NCBI GenBank assembly: GCA_025526995.1
Contig: JAHLKG010000018.1
Coordinates: 186,001 to 250,000, forward strand
DNA from: Powellomyces hirtus
Lineage: Eukaryota > Chytridiomycota > Chytridiomycetes > Spizellomycetales > Powellomycetaceae
Reading direction: 5' to 3'
DNA: 64,000 bases
Numbering within the stretch: position 1 is the first letter of the stretch; each line of letters opens with the position of its first letter. Under the pieces are notes generated by a model. It worked only from the letters and a program-made list of their open reading frames with translations. It had not been told where the DNA came from and made no database searches. The translations under genes were made by a program, and so were the position numbers. Positions 22,014 through 34,439 of the stretch are shown here, in pieces.

Positions 22014-23940
22014 CTAGTTGTGGCGAACGCCGATTTTAGTGTTCTCAGCCTCAGGGTCGATCTGCTTGGCGAGGAAGTGCTCGCGCTGAGCCTCCTGTTC
22101 CTGGGTCTCTGGCTTCATGGCGGGCTGAGAAAAGGACAAGGATAAGAAAGACAAATGATGATATAGTCAGGGATGTAGCGATCAACTTACGAAGAGCAGA
22201 ACTTCCTTGATGTTGTTCGAGTCAGTCAAGAACATGGTCAAGCGGTCCAGACCAAGACCCCATCCTCCGGTTGGGGGAAGACCGTATTCGAGAGCGTTGC
22301 AGAAGACCTCGTCAATCAACTGAGCCTCATCGTCTCCAGCCGCCTTGTCAGCAGCCTGCTGTTCGAATCGCTCACGCTGGTCAAAGGGATCGTTCAACTC
22401 TGTGTAGGCGTTGCAAATTTCCTTCGTGGCAACGAAGCACTCGAAACGCTCGCAGAGACCTGGGGTGGAACGATGGGCTTTGGCAAGTGGGGACATCATC
22501 TGGGGGTGTTCGGTGATGAAGACGGGGCTGATGCACTGCACTTCAATGTACTCGCCAACAAGTTTGTCGAGCATGCGGGCGCTGGTGCGGGGTGAGGAGC
22601 AGTCCACGTTGTGCTTCTTGCACAGATCATCCAGGAACTTGCGACCTTCTTCATCGCCAAGAACGTTGGCGGGTGGGAATGTGCACTTGAGAATCCTTTC
22701 CAGTTCCGGGATCATTTGCACACGACGGAACGGCGGGGTGAAGTCAATTTCCCATTCTTTGCCTCCGGGTCCTTCTGGGTGGTACTTGATCTTGTAGCCA
22801 CCGGTAAGCGTCTTGACCATGCCAGACAGAAGCGTCTCGGTGATGTCCATAAGATCGTACATGTCGGCGTAAGCCATGTAAAACTCACAGGTGGTAAATT
22901 CAGGGTTGTGCGTGAGATCAATGCCCTCGTTACGGAACTGCTTTCCAATTTCGTACACTCGGTCCATACCACCTACCACGAGCTGCTTGAGGAACAGCTC
23001 GGGAGCGATACGCATGAACAGATCCAGCTTGAGATCGTTGTGGTGGGTGACAAACGGCTTGGCAGTGGCTCCACCAGCAATCATGTTCATCATCGGGGTT
23101 TCGACTTCCAGGAATCCAAGGTTGTCAAGGAACCGGCGCAGGTAGTTAAGAACCTTGGCACGCATAGTGAACTTGTTCCTCACGTTGTTGTTCATGATCA
23201 GATCCAGGTAACGCATGCGGTATCTCAGCTCTTGGTCCTTGAATCCGTAATGCGCCTTGGGCAACATGCGAAGACAAGGGGTGAGGAGGACAATGTCCTT
23301 GGGAATGATGGAGAGCTCTCCCTTCTTTGATTTACCGGGGAATCCCTTAACACCAACAATATCACCACGGCGGAGGTACTTGGTGACCTCATTGAAGTCA
23401 CGCTCCATGTCCTGAACGGAGGCCAAAATCTGAATCTTCTCACCCTCCCCGTGCAAGTCGTAGAAGATCAGGTTCTTGCCGGAAGCACGCGCGTTGTGCA
23501 GACGACCAGCGACCGTCACAGAGGCCTTCTCCAGTCTTGCGCCAGATTCCAAACCTGAGAACTTTTCAATGAAATGAGGTATCGAGAGCGACACGTCGAA
23601 TTTATACGGGTACGGCGTAGGCTCGTTGGTCTGACGAAGTTTCTGCACGAGCTTGGAGCGGTTTTCAAAGTACATTCGGGGGTCAAGTTCCTCCTCCTGT
23701 TCGGCAGCACCGGCCTCCTTTTTGGCAGCGGGAGCGGGGGCAGCGGCGGCCTTTGCTGCCTTGGCAGCATCCTTCTCCCTTTGCTTGTTTCGCCTCTTCA
23801 ACTCACTAAATACATGATGTCATGAGACCGTGCCGACGTCAGCTTCCTGTTGATGCTTTTACTTACGACTTTGAGACCATTTCGTTGGTGACCTCATCCT
23901 TGAAAAGGTTGACATTGGTAGTGTCTGCTGCGTCGGCCAT
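22014..23940 (-). CDS. KRS1: Cytosolic lysyl-tRNA synthetase (class II)
   Basis: Charges tRNA-Lys with lysine in the cytosol. Exons 23867-23940, 22191-23805 and 22014-22124 close in phase and give 599 residues, a normal length for the eukaryotic enzyme. A lysine/alanine-rich N-terminal helix ([19 protein letters not shown]) provides the eukaryotic tRNA-binding extension. The OB-fold anticodon-binding domain follows ([20 protein letters not shown]). The class II catalytic core shows motif 2 ([20 protein letters not shown], then TTCEFY) and motif 3 ([14 protein letters not shown]). There is no mitochondrial presequence, so the product is cytosolic. It is divergent from the histone deacetylase gene, 391 bp away. 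Confidence 0.98.
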
Positions 23941-24331
23941 TGTGAGTTGCAGTTGGCCTGTTGGAATGTGCAGGGAGTTAAACTGTCAAACGCCGTCGAG
24001 ATCACCACCTTTTGGCAAACTTGCACGAGTGGTGATGACTGGCACTAGAAAATGAGTAAGGAGCCATCTCTTGCCACACCCCAAGCCGGCTGTATCCACA
24101 CTCCAGCTAAGACACGTGCTCCGATTCGAGCCTAAAAGGCACGTGCGTTATTACGTCAGCACTACACGGGCGCTTGCTCCCTGGGCAGGCGACACATCCC
24201 GACGCTGTGGCACAGTCATGCTAAGCCGCCCCCACGGCTCCCTCCCTCCTTTCCCTTCATGCTTTTTCCTCGAGATCACGCACTCCACCTGTCTTTGCAT
24301 TCGCCAACCTCACCTTCTTGGAGCTGCCACA
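23941..24331. promoter_or_regulatory. Divergent KRS1/HDAC upstream region with paired CACGTG sites
   Basis: This 391-bp spacer lies between two divergent start codons. Two perfect palindromic CACGTG E-boxes lie at 24113-24118 and 24140-24145, 27 bp apart. In fungi such sites are bound by bHLH factors (Cbf1/USF/Pho4 type). Regulation of either gene by such a factor is an inference. Confidence 0.5.
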
Positions 24332-27205
24332 ATGGACTTTGGCAACAAGCGTCCCACTGCTGAGTGGAAGGGGAAAGTCTCGTATCAGTACCATCGTAAG
24401 CATCTTGGTCCCGCCGCCGCGTGACGAAGCAAGTGCTCATTTTACTTTCCTGCTCCGAATGACCTGTGAATTCAGCGGATATTGGCCACTATCACTATGG
24501 AGAAAAGCACTATATGAAGGTCCGATTGCTGTGTTGTCAGCACCAGCTTTCAGGTTTTTTCATCATACTAACAGAGTCTTTAGCCTGCCCGGGTGAAAAT
24601 GACCCATAGTCTTGTCACGGGCTACGGTCTGCAAAAGAAGATGGAAATATCGGTAAGTTCTGACATGCGAGGGATTTGTACTGGTGGTCAGGAGTTGACG
24701 AACATTGTAGACTCCAAGCGAGGCAACCTTCAAGGAGATGGCCAAGTTCCACTCCGACGACTACCTTGACTTCCTGCGACGAGGTATTCAATCAAGTCCA
24801 TGATCTGTGCGCCTGAAGGGTGTCGCTGGTAGCTGAACAAGTCGGTCTCATCCAACGTGTATTCCAGTAACACCAGAAGACACGGACGAGATTGTCAAGC
24901 ATCAGGCTCGCTTCAATGTTGGAGAGTTTTGCCCAGATTGTCCCATCTTTGAAGGACTTTATGAGTTCTGTTCTATATCTGCAGGAGGCTCTATTGGTAC
25001 GCTTACACATATGTATCAAGATCCTTCAGCGGGCTGCCTTCCTAACAGTGCCTTGACAGCTGCTGCAAAAAAACTCAATACTGGACAAGCTGACATTGCG
25101 GTCAACTGGGGAGGTGGTCTCCATCACGCCAAGCGCGGGGAAGCCTCTGGATTCTGTTATGTGAACGACATTGTTCTTTCCATTTTGGAACTCCTAAAGT
25201 ACGTGATTCTAGAGTGCCCTTCCAAGTTGCAAACATGCTAAAGCGTGGATTAGATATCATCAGAGAGTCTTATACATAGATACGGATGTCCACCATGGAG
25301 ATGGTGTAGAAGAGGCGTTCTATACGAACGACCGCGTGATGGCGGTGTCATTCCACAAGTTCGGAGAGTTCTTCCCAGGGACTGGCGACCTTAGCGTAAG
25401 ATATCAGATCGAGACGAGACACGTGTTATATTCTAGCTAAGCCGTCGTGGACTTCAGGATATTGGTATTGGGAAGGGCAAACACTATTCCATCAACGTCC
25501 CGCTCAATGATGGTACATGTGTGGCTTCCTTGGCAGCGAGAAGATACGTTTTCGCCTGACAGATATTGTTTTCCAATCAGGCATCGACGATCAGTCGTAC
25601 GAACGATTGTTTCGTAAGGTGTGCTCAAAATGCCAGGTGTCAACAATGGCATCTAAACTCATCCGCCGCATTGTCACAGGTGATGGGAAAAGTGATGGAA
25701 TGGTACCGTCCGGGAGCGGTCGTATTGCAGCTGGGAGCTGACTCGTTAGTTGGAGATCGACTGGGTGCTTTCAACCTATCCATGAGAGGTACACGTTGAA
25801 ACTCACAAAAGCCTTTGCATCGCATGCACGCTAACACTCCATCATAGGACATGCGCAGTCTGTTGAATACATGAAAACGTTCAATGTTCCGTTGATCTTG
25901 CTCGGTGGAGGTGGTTACACTGTCCGGAACGTGGCTCGGGCATGGTGTTACGAAACAAGCTTAGCGGTCGGTGTGGACGTCAACGAAGGTACTTTTCATT
26001 GTTCACTTTGTCATTTTGGAGCTCCAGCTCACATACCGATCCTCCTACGTGCAGACCTCCCGTTCCATGAATACTATGAGTACTACACTCCTGAGTATCG
26101 ATTAGACATCCCAGCAAGCAATATGGAAAATCTCAATACCCCAGAGTATCTTGAGAGGATCACGTAATGTTCTCTCTGAGCAGCGATCACGTTCCCCAAT
26201 TACCTCTGACATGTCAAATATTCAGCAATGCTGTTCTCGAGAACTTGCGCCACATTGCCCATGCACCGAGCGTGCAGATGCACCGTAAGCGTTACACTAC
26301 ACTCTTTTACGCGTAAAAAGTTCTGCATGACTCAATTCTCGTATGGATATTAGACGTGCCGTTTGATGAGTGGTCATCTGAAGATGAGGAGGAGAACAAG
26401 GACGAACGGATAACACGTACGTAGCAGTAGGAACGCTAATGTGACTCTTGGGGCTCTATTCTAATTGCAGCCGCGACATTTTGCAGAAAATATGTCCGAC
26501 AAATACAGAATCCCCGACAATGCACTGTCTGATTCGGAAGACGAAGGGGCGCAGCGAAGGGACCGACAATCTTATCGAAACGCCAAGCACAAAGAGCTCA
26601 AAGAACGCGAACGCCAGCGCGTTGCCAACACAGCCGGGCGATCTCCAATGTCGCGCAAACCGCTGCGCGAGAAACCAGTCACGCGTGAGTTTGAGAAGAA
26701 TGGGCAATCGAAACCATTGGCGGGGCGACTTTCGCCAACGTCGGCACCCAACGGTCAGCTCCCCGACTCTATCGAGGGCGACCTCGTGGTCACGGACTAC
26801 GACATGGATAGCAGCACGCTGGCGGTCGATGACGATGACGCCAACATGGCGGACGCGGAACCCGACGGCGAGGACGAGGACGCGATGGAGGTGGACGTGC
26901 CGGCACCAACAACGCGGATAGTGAAACGGCCATCGCTCAGCATTGGCGGATACGTCGGCTTGAGCAACCAGCTCCCACAAAGCGCGGCCGAGTTCCAGAA
27001 CGAGCTGGACGGGAAGGACAATGAAGACGCGTCGTCCTCGTATTCCCTCGAGTTGATTCCCGACATTATGGAAGAAACCACCACGGGCGCCGGCGGCGAC
27101 CCTAACCCCGCGGAACCGGAGCCGGCCCTCGGGCCGGACCAGGAAGAAGAGGGTGAGCTGAGGGAGGAGGACGGCGACACGAATGGAAGGCCGCTGTCAC
27201 CATAA
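24332..27205 (+). CDS. RPD3: Class I histone deacetylase, Rpd3/HDAC1 type
   Basis: Zinc-dependent lysine deacetylase acting on histones in Sin3-type corepressor complexes. About ten exons; the first is 24332-24395. The catalytic domain is readable in order: [20 protein letters not shown]; the channel segment [20 protein letters not shown]; the zinc/charge-relay segment [48 protein letters not shown]; and [16 protein letters not shown] with the catalytic tyrosine. Rpd3 and Hos2 usually have KKSE or KKFE where this has KRGE after the double histidine. The C-terminal tail of about 240 residues (last exon 26471-27205) is unusually long. It is acidic and serine-rich with scattered basic clusters, and is likely regulatory. 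It converges on She9. Confidence 0.96.
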
Positions 27206-27516
27206 AAAAAGCGCGACCCGTGGCGGGGGGGGGGAGGTTGTGCGCGCTATGAAGCGCAAACCCCCCCGTTTTTGTATATAATTGGACTGCTGGGGGAAAT
27301 GGTGCAGCACACTTGTAATATTGATGGCTGATACATTGATCCATCGTCGCCTCACTTCTGTCCAGCTGCTGACATTTCCGAAAAGAGAGAGAGATGTAGA
27401 GAATCAGTCACTGATGGCCACAAAAGTCTTTCTCTATAGTTTCTGAAGATTGCCCATTCGAGCAAAAGACGGACGCAGAGAGCGAGGGTAGGGTATTTAG
27501 ATTCTATTTGTGTTAT
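27206..27516. other. Convergent 3' spacer between HDAC and SHE9
   Basis: Contains a homopolymeric G-run near 27220 and AT-rich 3'-UTR-like sequence. No gene was seen. Confidence 0.45.
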
Positions 27517-29044
27517 CTACATGTTGAATGAAAAGAGGAGTGAGGACGCCACGCCCACCACGGCGCCGCACAGGACGCCCTTGTAAAACAGCCGGTCCTT
27601 TGGGTAATTCGTGCTCGTGGTCTGCGGGGTCCGCAGCGGTGGTGGAGGTGCCGGCGGGAGGGCCGTGAACGCTTCATGTTCGGAAAGGAGGGGATACGGT
27701 GGGGTGGGGTGCAGCGTGTGCAGGGCGTCCAATTTGGCCATGGAGGGCGCGAGCTGGCGGTCGAGGGTCTGCGCCACGAGGGTGTCGTTGTTCTGCGCGG
27801 TTTCGGTGATGAGGGCGCCGAGCTCTTCCTTCAGGATGCGCCGTTTGCGGGGCTCGACAAAGAGTTGGACGGCGAGGAAGAGGAGAAAGTGGAGGGATAT
27901 CAGGCCCCTGAACGAGAGAGAGGGACAAAGAGATGGGTTAGATCTGATGGGAAGTATGGCTGGGCTTTTGTGACTTTTTTTTTACCATGTCCACCAAGTA
28001 CTTGCGCGCCGGATCTTATCTGAGTAGAGTTGTTCTTCAATGTATCGTTCGCGGATTTCACTGTGTGGGGAGGGGGAGGGTGGTATAGGAGGTTAGGTTG
28101 CCCACGATGAGGGGAGGGGATGTGTAGGATTGGGGGATATTTTCAGCAAGTCTTTTTTTTTTTACTTTAGGTATTCCCGATGACATTTGTCGAAATCCTC
28201 GACTGCGTTTTTGTACTCGAGTTTAGCGTGGGTTTCGCTTTGCTCAAAGTTGAGGTCTTTGCGGTAGAGTTCGGTGAAGCGGGTGATGTCGCTGTCTAGC
28301 CATGTGTCTTTACGCTGCGAGGAGGGACCAAGAAAAGGAAAAGCACCACCCACGTTTAGTGCGACTCGCGGTGTTATACAGCAAACCGCGGGGGGGGAGG
28401 GGCATCGTGTACAGTGTACATACCTGGAGCAAGGAATTGAGTTCGCGCTGACACTTTCTCCGCTCCTCGATCATGGTCTCATAGGCGCGTTTGGCGGCAT
28501 CCGAGCGATCTCTCGCCTCATTGAGCTGGGCGTCTTTCTCCAATACGCGCTGCTTGCATTCCTGCACGACGCTGTAGCCCGTCAACAGATTGAGGGTTTC
28601 GCTGATTTTGGGGAGGACGGTGGTGGAGACGTGGTCGTAGGCTTTGCTGGCTGATTGCTGCATGGCGGTGGTGGAGCGGTCCATGTAGGCGGTGACGGGC
28701 GCGAGAACGGCGGATTGACGTTGGATGAATGCGGCCCGGGTGAGGAGGTCCGAGGGGAGCGGGAAGAAGGGTTTAGATGATGGTGGAAAAGAGGCTGGGT
28801 CTGACTCGGCTGCGGAGGAGATGCCGGTGGTGGGTGTGGGCTTTGACGGCGGCGTTGGCGGGGTATTGGTTTGAGAGCTTGACCATCGACATGGGGGTGT
28901 CAAATGAGGGACGAGCCGTTGGCAATGCGGGTGTCGTGACGGGAGTCGTCGCTGGTTACCCAACAAGAATGCCAGAGTGGGTCCTCGCGATGACGGCGGC
29001 GCTGTCCTTAAGAGTAGGGTCAGCAAGACTGACGGAAGAGCCAT
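27517..29044 (-). CDS. SHE9: She9/Mdm33-like mitochondrial inner-membrane protein
   Basis: Shapes the mitochondrial inner membrane; yeast She9/Mdm33 affects inner-membrane fission. Start ATG 29044 gives an Arg/Ser/Leu-rich presequence (MALPSVLLTLLLRTAPPSSR). A Ser/Pro/Thr linker is followed by the diagnostic coiled-coil domain: LNLLTGYSVVQECKQRVLEK, then a helix ending ERRKCQRELNSLLQ. The next exon reads RKDTWLDSDITRFTELYRKD and HAKLEYKNAVEDFDKCHREY. Later exons carry the two membrane segments that bracket the C-terminal matrix or intermembrane loop; the last ends FYKGVLCGAVVGVASSLLFS. At least four introns interrupt the gene, one flanked by a poly-T tract near 28150. Confidence 0.9.
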
Positions 29045-30008
29045 GCTTGCGGCCCTGATGCCCTCCCGTGACGCTGTTCTTGGAGATGTAAAATCGGGAG
29101 TTGGCAAATGGGAGGGGGCGCATATCGGAGCGTTGCTGCGGGTTCAAAGGGAAGCGCAGCAGTCATTGAACACGTGAGTGGCTCCGAACAAGCCTCAACC
29201 TCCATGTGTCAATAGCTGTGAGACCATCGAATTATGCCATGGCAGACCCCACTTTGCATTGGGATGACTGAGTCACGTGTCAAGCCAGTGCCTTTTATAT
29301 CGATAGTCAGGCATTGGATGGGCGCCTCGCTTTCGGCCAGAAGGAGGGCTCATGTGGGAGTGGTTGGTTGGATGTAGGATGGGGGCGTTGACACATGACG
29401 ACGGCTAAGCCACGCACCCGCCATTGGACGCCCCCCATCCCATTATTACGTGCGCTATTACACTGAAACGCAAGGAGTGAGTGAAGGTTGATTGACGGTC
29501 AGGTGAGTCGCTGACTGTATCTAGTATGCACAGTGGACAAGTCGCCATCGCTAATCCCTCCCTAATCCGTGCGTGCCTGATCCCACCCGCCCGTTATCGC
29601 CAGCATTCTCCCCTTTTACCCTTTCTCTCTCGCCGTCAATAAACACTTCTCACAAAACACAACACTAACCTTCACACACAAGAACACGCCCGCACCCGCA
29701 CGTTTAAACACAATTCTACTCCTGCTCAACAAGGTAGGTTTAAGCTTAACCGACCGCAGTGCCGGATCCCCAACCCTCGCTCCAGACCCAGACCCAGCTT
29801 GCCTTCTGTGGAGTGGAGTGAACGAAATCAACTCACTTTGCTCACTTGCAGCGTTCTTATCCTGTTTACCGGACTCCCTCTTACCGCTCAGTGTTCCCCC
29901 CACATATTGCCACCCTCATTGCTTTCTACTCTGAATCCCTGTTGCAACCCGGCGCCATTTCTGTCCTGTACAACTCCGCACACGCCTACCACCGCCATCA
30001 CAGCCTTC
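29045..30008. promoter_or_regulatory. Divergent SHE9/BTG upstream region
   Basis: A 964-bp spacer between divergent starts. Two CACGTG palindromes lie at 29171-29176 and 29274-29279. Pyrimidine-rich sequence near 29570-29640 (cccttttaccctttctctctcgcc) could be the BTG gene's core promoter or leader. No coding region was seen. Confidence 0.45.
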
Positions 30009-30655
30009 ATGTATACCGAAGTGCAAACTGCTGTGACCTTCCTTACAAAGCTCCTGCATAGCAAGTCCGCCTCTGCTACCGTCACTCCGGAACACCTCAA
30101 TGCTTTCCAGCAAGCATTGGTGGACCGGATGCTGGAAAACTTCCGCGGCCACTGGGATCCACAGAGACCCTGCAAAGGAAACGGATTTAGGGCTCTGAGC
30201 ATACAAAACGGATCCGTGGATGCAGTCGTCATGGAGTCGGTGAAAGTCGCTGGCATAAAGTTTGCCGGTATGTTTCGAAAACCAAAACACTGCTAACAGG
30301 AACCGATGGGAGAACACTATATCTGATGGAGCGTTTCTTTCCCCATCCAGACCTTACTTTCCCATCTGAACTTGTACTATGGATCGATCCTCATTGTGTC
30401 TCATACCGCATAGGCGACTTTGGACAAGTGGTGACGGTATGGGAAAACAAAGCAGCCATGGAATCCGAGTCTGTCGAAATCCCCCACTTTTTCAAGCCAA
30501 ACCACCGCACCCGATCCCCTTCTTTCCGCGCTCAATCGCAAACCCCACCCCCTCCCATGAATGGCCAAAACCAACAGCAACAACAACAGAATCAGGGATC
30601 GCCACCATCCATGCACTCTCATTATCAATACCAGAAGGCTGTGATGGCAAACTGA
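30009..30655 (+). CDS. BTG/Tob (APRO) family protein
   Basis: BTG/Tob proteins bind the Caf1/Pop2 deadenylase of the CCR4-NOT complex and promote mRNA decay and antiproliferative control. Exons 30009-30267 and 30351-30655 close in phase and give 187 residues. The domain is complete: an N-terminal helix pair (MYTEVQTAVTFLTKLLHS; FQQALVDRMLENFRGHWDP), box A with KGNGFRALSI, then box B (LTFPSELVLWIDPHCVSYRI) and GDFGQV. The C-terminal 70 residues are Pro/Gln/Ser-rich with a Gln run and lack the PAM2-like motifs of animal Tob as far as can be seen. The family is well known in animals. Its presence here, as I understand its distribution, fits an early-diverging fungus. Confidence 0.93.
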
Positions 30656-31986
30656 TCCGTCCATCCTCTTTCTGACATTCACAACTGGGAATATTTTTCC
30701 TTCTCCCTGGCGTTTGTAAACTGCTCCGATTTGTTTCTCTTGACCAATTAGTCATTTTTGTTATATTTTGCATTGTACAAAGCTTCCCTTAGTTGTCTGT
30801 TAACAAGTATATTATCTACACCTACTTATCAGATATTGTGTGAACCTTGAAATTGTTTCTTTAACCTTCGAAAGTGAGCGGTATATGGATACGCGTGCAA
30901 TAGTACTTGTAATGTGTCAACTCTTGTCTGTCAGGTCCAATGTCATAGCTGACGTGGAGCAGCTACCCGGACTTCCACTGTCCTGGCATGCGATTCCGAT
31001 ATCCCATGAAATCAGTGCATCAGGAGGCTCTAACGATGATTTGGGTTGATGCAGCTCGAAAGTCGGCCTGCTCATCACATCCAGGCCATTGGTGAATGTT
31101 AGCTGAGTATCTGTCCTTGCTCTTCGTCCGGGGTTTGCGCCTTGTTTCCCATCATGGCAAAAGCCCGGTTTCGGAAGACGAATGTTGCGGTTTGGTACCA
31201 GTGTTCTCAAACGCTAACAATAAACAAATGATGCCATACGCACCAGATCGCGGTGTGGGACCACGCGGGAATCCTGCGCGCTGTCGCATTTTGCTGCGAA
31301 ATGATTTTGCTTAGAGATAAGTTTAATGCCGGCTCCAGCCTCTTTTTTGGGGTCCAGGGCATTGTGTGTCTTTTTCTAGTTTAACTCTAACATAATCTTG
31401 ATGTACTGACTCTGCGCTCGTTATTTGCATGGTTGCATGGGGTTATTCTATGGCAGATGTGTTTATTAATAAGGTAATGAGTGTCGATATCAGCTACGGA
31501 TCCGGTCCGATCTCCAAAGGTAAGCGATGGTCAGTACCGCTGTGGGGGACCACCGCCAGAATACCTCGTGCGTAGCTTTTGCTGTTCTTGCTATACCACG
31601 TGACCTAAAATGCTGCGGGGAAAAGGAAATCTGGGGTTTACAACGAGGTTTTTTCTTTCTTGTTCTTTGGTATTTGTCGGGTGGTTGTCAGCTCGTTGGG
31701 TTTTACGCGCATCTCAATGAAATTGTGCGGCGTTCGCAATGGTCAACAAGATGCAATGCCTGTGCGTGCGTTAATATGTATGTCGCAAAACTTGCAGTTG
31801 CCGGGGATGAGAAATGGTGGAGGTCATTCTGTTGATTTTGATAATAATGCAGAAACGCAACATCTGTTGATTCTGTTCCGTCGGGGTTGCAGACGCGTTT
31901 GACGCGATGGCTAAGCCCTGATGTGGCTTCTCGATCTTTTTGACGGTGTGAGTCTTTGGTTTCCCCCACAGTTGAATCCAGTCAAA
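30656..31986. other. Long spacer with no confident gene
   Basis: 1.3 kb between the BTG stop and the dihydroorotase start. Scattered frames under 105 codons occur on both strands (for example 30917-31210 minus, 31527-31835 plus) without ATG context, family signal or splice logic. The last few hundred bases presumably contain the dihydroorotase promoter. Confidence 0.4.
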
Positions 31987-33408
31987 ATGTCCGTCACCAC
32001 TCTGACGCTCCCCCACGCCGACGACTTCCATGTCCATCTGCGACAAGGCGCCCTGATGCGCGCCGTGACTCCGCTGCTTAACGGAAGCGGAGTCGCCACG
32101 GCCTATGTCATGGTATGCCGAGAGCTCATTATTCTTGGTTCCAGCCTTTCGCGGCTTTCTAACAGTGTTGTTGGGTTTGCGGAACAGCCAAACTTGAAGC
32201 CACCGGTTACCAGCACGGAACAGGCGCTGGCGTACAAAGCGGAGCTGCAGCAGCTGGCTCCTGAAGTGAATTTTCTAATGACGTTGTATTTATCGCCGGA
32301 ATTGACGCCCGACGAGATCCGCAAGGCTGCGAAAGCTGGAATTGCGGGTGCGTGGAGCTCTGCAAATCATTCGAGCACTGATACTTGGCATTATCTGAGA
32401 TATTACGGCGTTGTTCCGTCGCAGGTGTCAAATCGTACCCTCGTGGCGTCACGACTAACAGCGATAGCGGCATTGAGAGCTACACTGCGTACTATGACGT
32501 CTTCCGGGCTATGGAGGAGGTCGACATGGTGCTCAACCTGCACGGTGAAATACCGAGCGATGCTGAGGAGGTGGGTTTATCATGCACTTACTTTGCACGA
32601 ATGATATACCGTGAACTAACGAGCAATCAATCTTGATGTCAGGGCGTTTGCGTCATGAATGCTGAAGAGAGATTCTTGAAACATCTGCAAGAGCTGCACC
32701 GGGATTTCCCAAAGCTCAGGATTGTACTGGAACACGCGACAACAAAGGCAGCCGTGGAGATGGTGACTACTTTAAATGCACTCTGCAGTGCCATCTCACG
32801 AAATCTCACCCTCCATGCGTGCGCAGGTCAAATCCCTCGGTCCAACCGTTGGCTGCAGCATCACCGTGCACCATCTCAGCCTCATCGTTGACGACTGGGC
32901 CGGATGCTGCCATCACTTTTGCAAACCCGTAGCAAAGTACCCGCACGACCGAGCCGCATTGCAAGCCGTAGTCAAAGAAGGCCACCCGCGCTTCTTTCTC
33001 GGCACCGACTCGGCCCCGCACCCGCGGCACGCCAAAGAAGCGAGCACGTCGGTTGCGGGTGTTTTCACCACCCCGCTCGTACTGCCCTACCTTGCCACGA
33101 TTCTCGAGTCGTTTGGTGCCCTCGACAGATTGCCGCAGTTTGCGTGCCAGAACGGTCGCGCGTTCTACAAACTGCCGGCTCACCCGCAAGGCAGCGTCGT
33201 GACGCTGGTCAAGGAACCGGTGAGCGTTCCCGCAGAGTATAAGTTCATGGATGACGAGGGACAGGACAGGTCGGTTGTACCGTTTATGGCCGGAAAGAGT
33301 CTGGCATGGAGCATCAAGCAGCACTGGGCTAGTGGCCAGTTATTAGAACTTCTGCCCAGCAGTCCAGTAGGTAGAGAAGAAACACCCAGTCGCACGCTCT
33401 CATGTTGA
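31987..33408 (+). CDS. URA4: Dihydroorotase (class II, PyrC/Ura4 type)
   Basis: Catalyses the reversible cyclisation of carbamoyl-aspartate to dihydroorotate in pyrimidine synthesis. The gene has several short introns. ATG 31987 begins MSVTTLTLPHADDFHVHLRQ, which places the first zinc-binding HVH motif near residue 16. The carboxylated-lysine segment VKSYPRGVTTNSDSG follows, then LHGEIP, VLEHATT and GCSITVHHLSLIVDDWAG. The catalytic aspartate lies in FLGTDSAPH. The C-terminus ends PFMAGKSLAWSIKQH plus about 30 extra polar residues to the stop at 33406-33408; this extension is longer than usual. The enzyme is a stand-alone dihydroorotase, as in fungi, not the animal CAD fusion. Confidence 0.95.
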
Positions 33409-33791
33409 TAAAAATGTTATTAGATAAAACAATGGCCATCGTTTTCGATGTAGCCTTTATGTACAGTGTGCAGTAAGGCCAGGGATATGACAAACACAGC
33501 GCGCGATCGAGTCGTTCCTTCATTGTCGAAAATAGCTGGGTCTCACGGGTCATTGGTTCGCAATTAATCAAAGACAGCGTTTTCGTTCCTTCCGAGCTGT
33601 CGTCAAAATCGCCTCCCCTCAATCCTCCCACGCCACGATCTGTGGATGGAGCCTCACATCCCGCACTTGCAATCTTCCTCTATCGCCGTCTCCCACGCAA
33701 TCTCCTCACATGCCTTCTACCCGTGTGGTCCAGCAGTAAATTCATTCCAAAGTCGTGTTTTTTTTTTTGCTCTCGCTAAACCGGGTGCGCT
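33409..33791. other. Convergent 3' spacer
   Basis: Between the dihydroorotase stop and the bL32m stop. It contains a T-tract near 33760. No gene was seen. Confidence 0.45.
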
Positions 33792-34230
33792 TTATGGCAG
33801 AACCTGCTTTGTGCACGATCGGCACAGATGGTGGCGGAGGGTCGGTTGTCCGCAGAACGGGCATGTGGAGATGTTGCGCATGGGTTTGAGCCACTTTGTC
33901 GCCATTCTCAATCGCTGAGAAAACGAAAAACAAAAAAACAAAAAATCAGAAACACCCAGGGGTGTTAATCACATCTCCTCCATCAAACCCCACAAACAAA
34001 AAACTCCCTCCAATCCATCTCCGTCATTTTATTTTTACCTTCTTCCTATGCGTCGTCTTCTTCTTGGGCACGGCCCACAGCAGACCCGACAGCCATTCCA
34101 GCGCCGCACCCGCAAATGTCGCGGTCGGGGGTGCAGCTACTACAGCGCCAAGAGACGCGACGACGGCGGGGCGGTGGGCGGGTGCGAGGAAACGCGGGAC
34201 GGATATGCGGGGGAATAGCGCGGCGGACAT
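33792..34230 (-). CDS. MRPL32: Mitochondrial large-subunit ribosomal protein bL32m
   Basis: Component of the mitochondrial 54S/39S ribosomal subunit. Two exons close in phase (34039-34230 and 33792-33914), giving 104 residues. The N-terminus (MSAALFPRISVPRFLAPAHR) is a mitochondrial targeting sequence. The mature part begins at the bL32 hallmark AVPKKKTTHRKK, continues RLRMATKWLKPM, and ends with the zinc ribbon CPFCGQPTLRHHLCRSC. In yeast the m-AAA protease trims the presequence and controls ribosome assembly; that processing is assumed here, not seen. The gene was split by a 124-nt intron. Confidence 0.93.
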
Positions 34231-34439
34231 TGTTGTGTGCAGTGTGTAGAGTGTGTGTGCTGTCAATGTCGGGAAAATGTGCGGAAGGACGATTTGGCGA
34301 GGACGGGGCCCTTTTTCCTCCCGCTCCGAGCTAGATACAGGAGCCTGGATTTAGGGTTAAACTTTGAACGTGGCAAATGTTCGAAACCTCCGGGATTTTT
34401 GAACGAATTCCCAACTAGAGCGTTCTGACATTTCCCAAA
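34231..34439. promoter_or_regulatory. Short divergent upstream region, bL32m / small TM protein
   Basis: Only 209 bp separate the two start codons, so a shared or bidirectional promoter is likely. No recognised motif. Confidence 0.4.

Noticed and set aside
22611..23330. 239-codon open frame on the plus strand
   Set aside because: Lies entirely antisense to the strongly supported lysyl-tRNA synthetase exon; a by-product of its codon composition.
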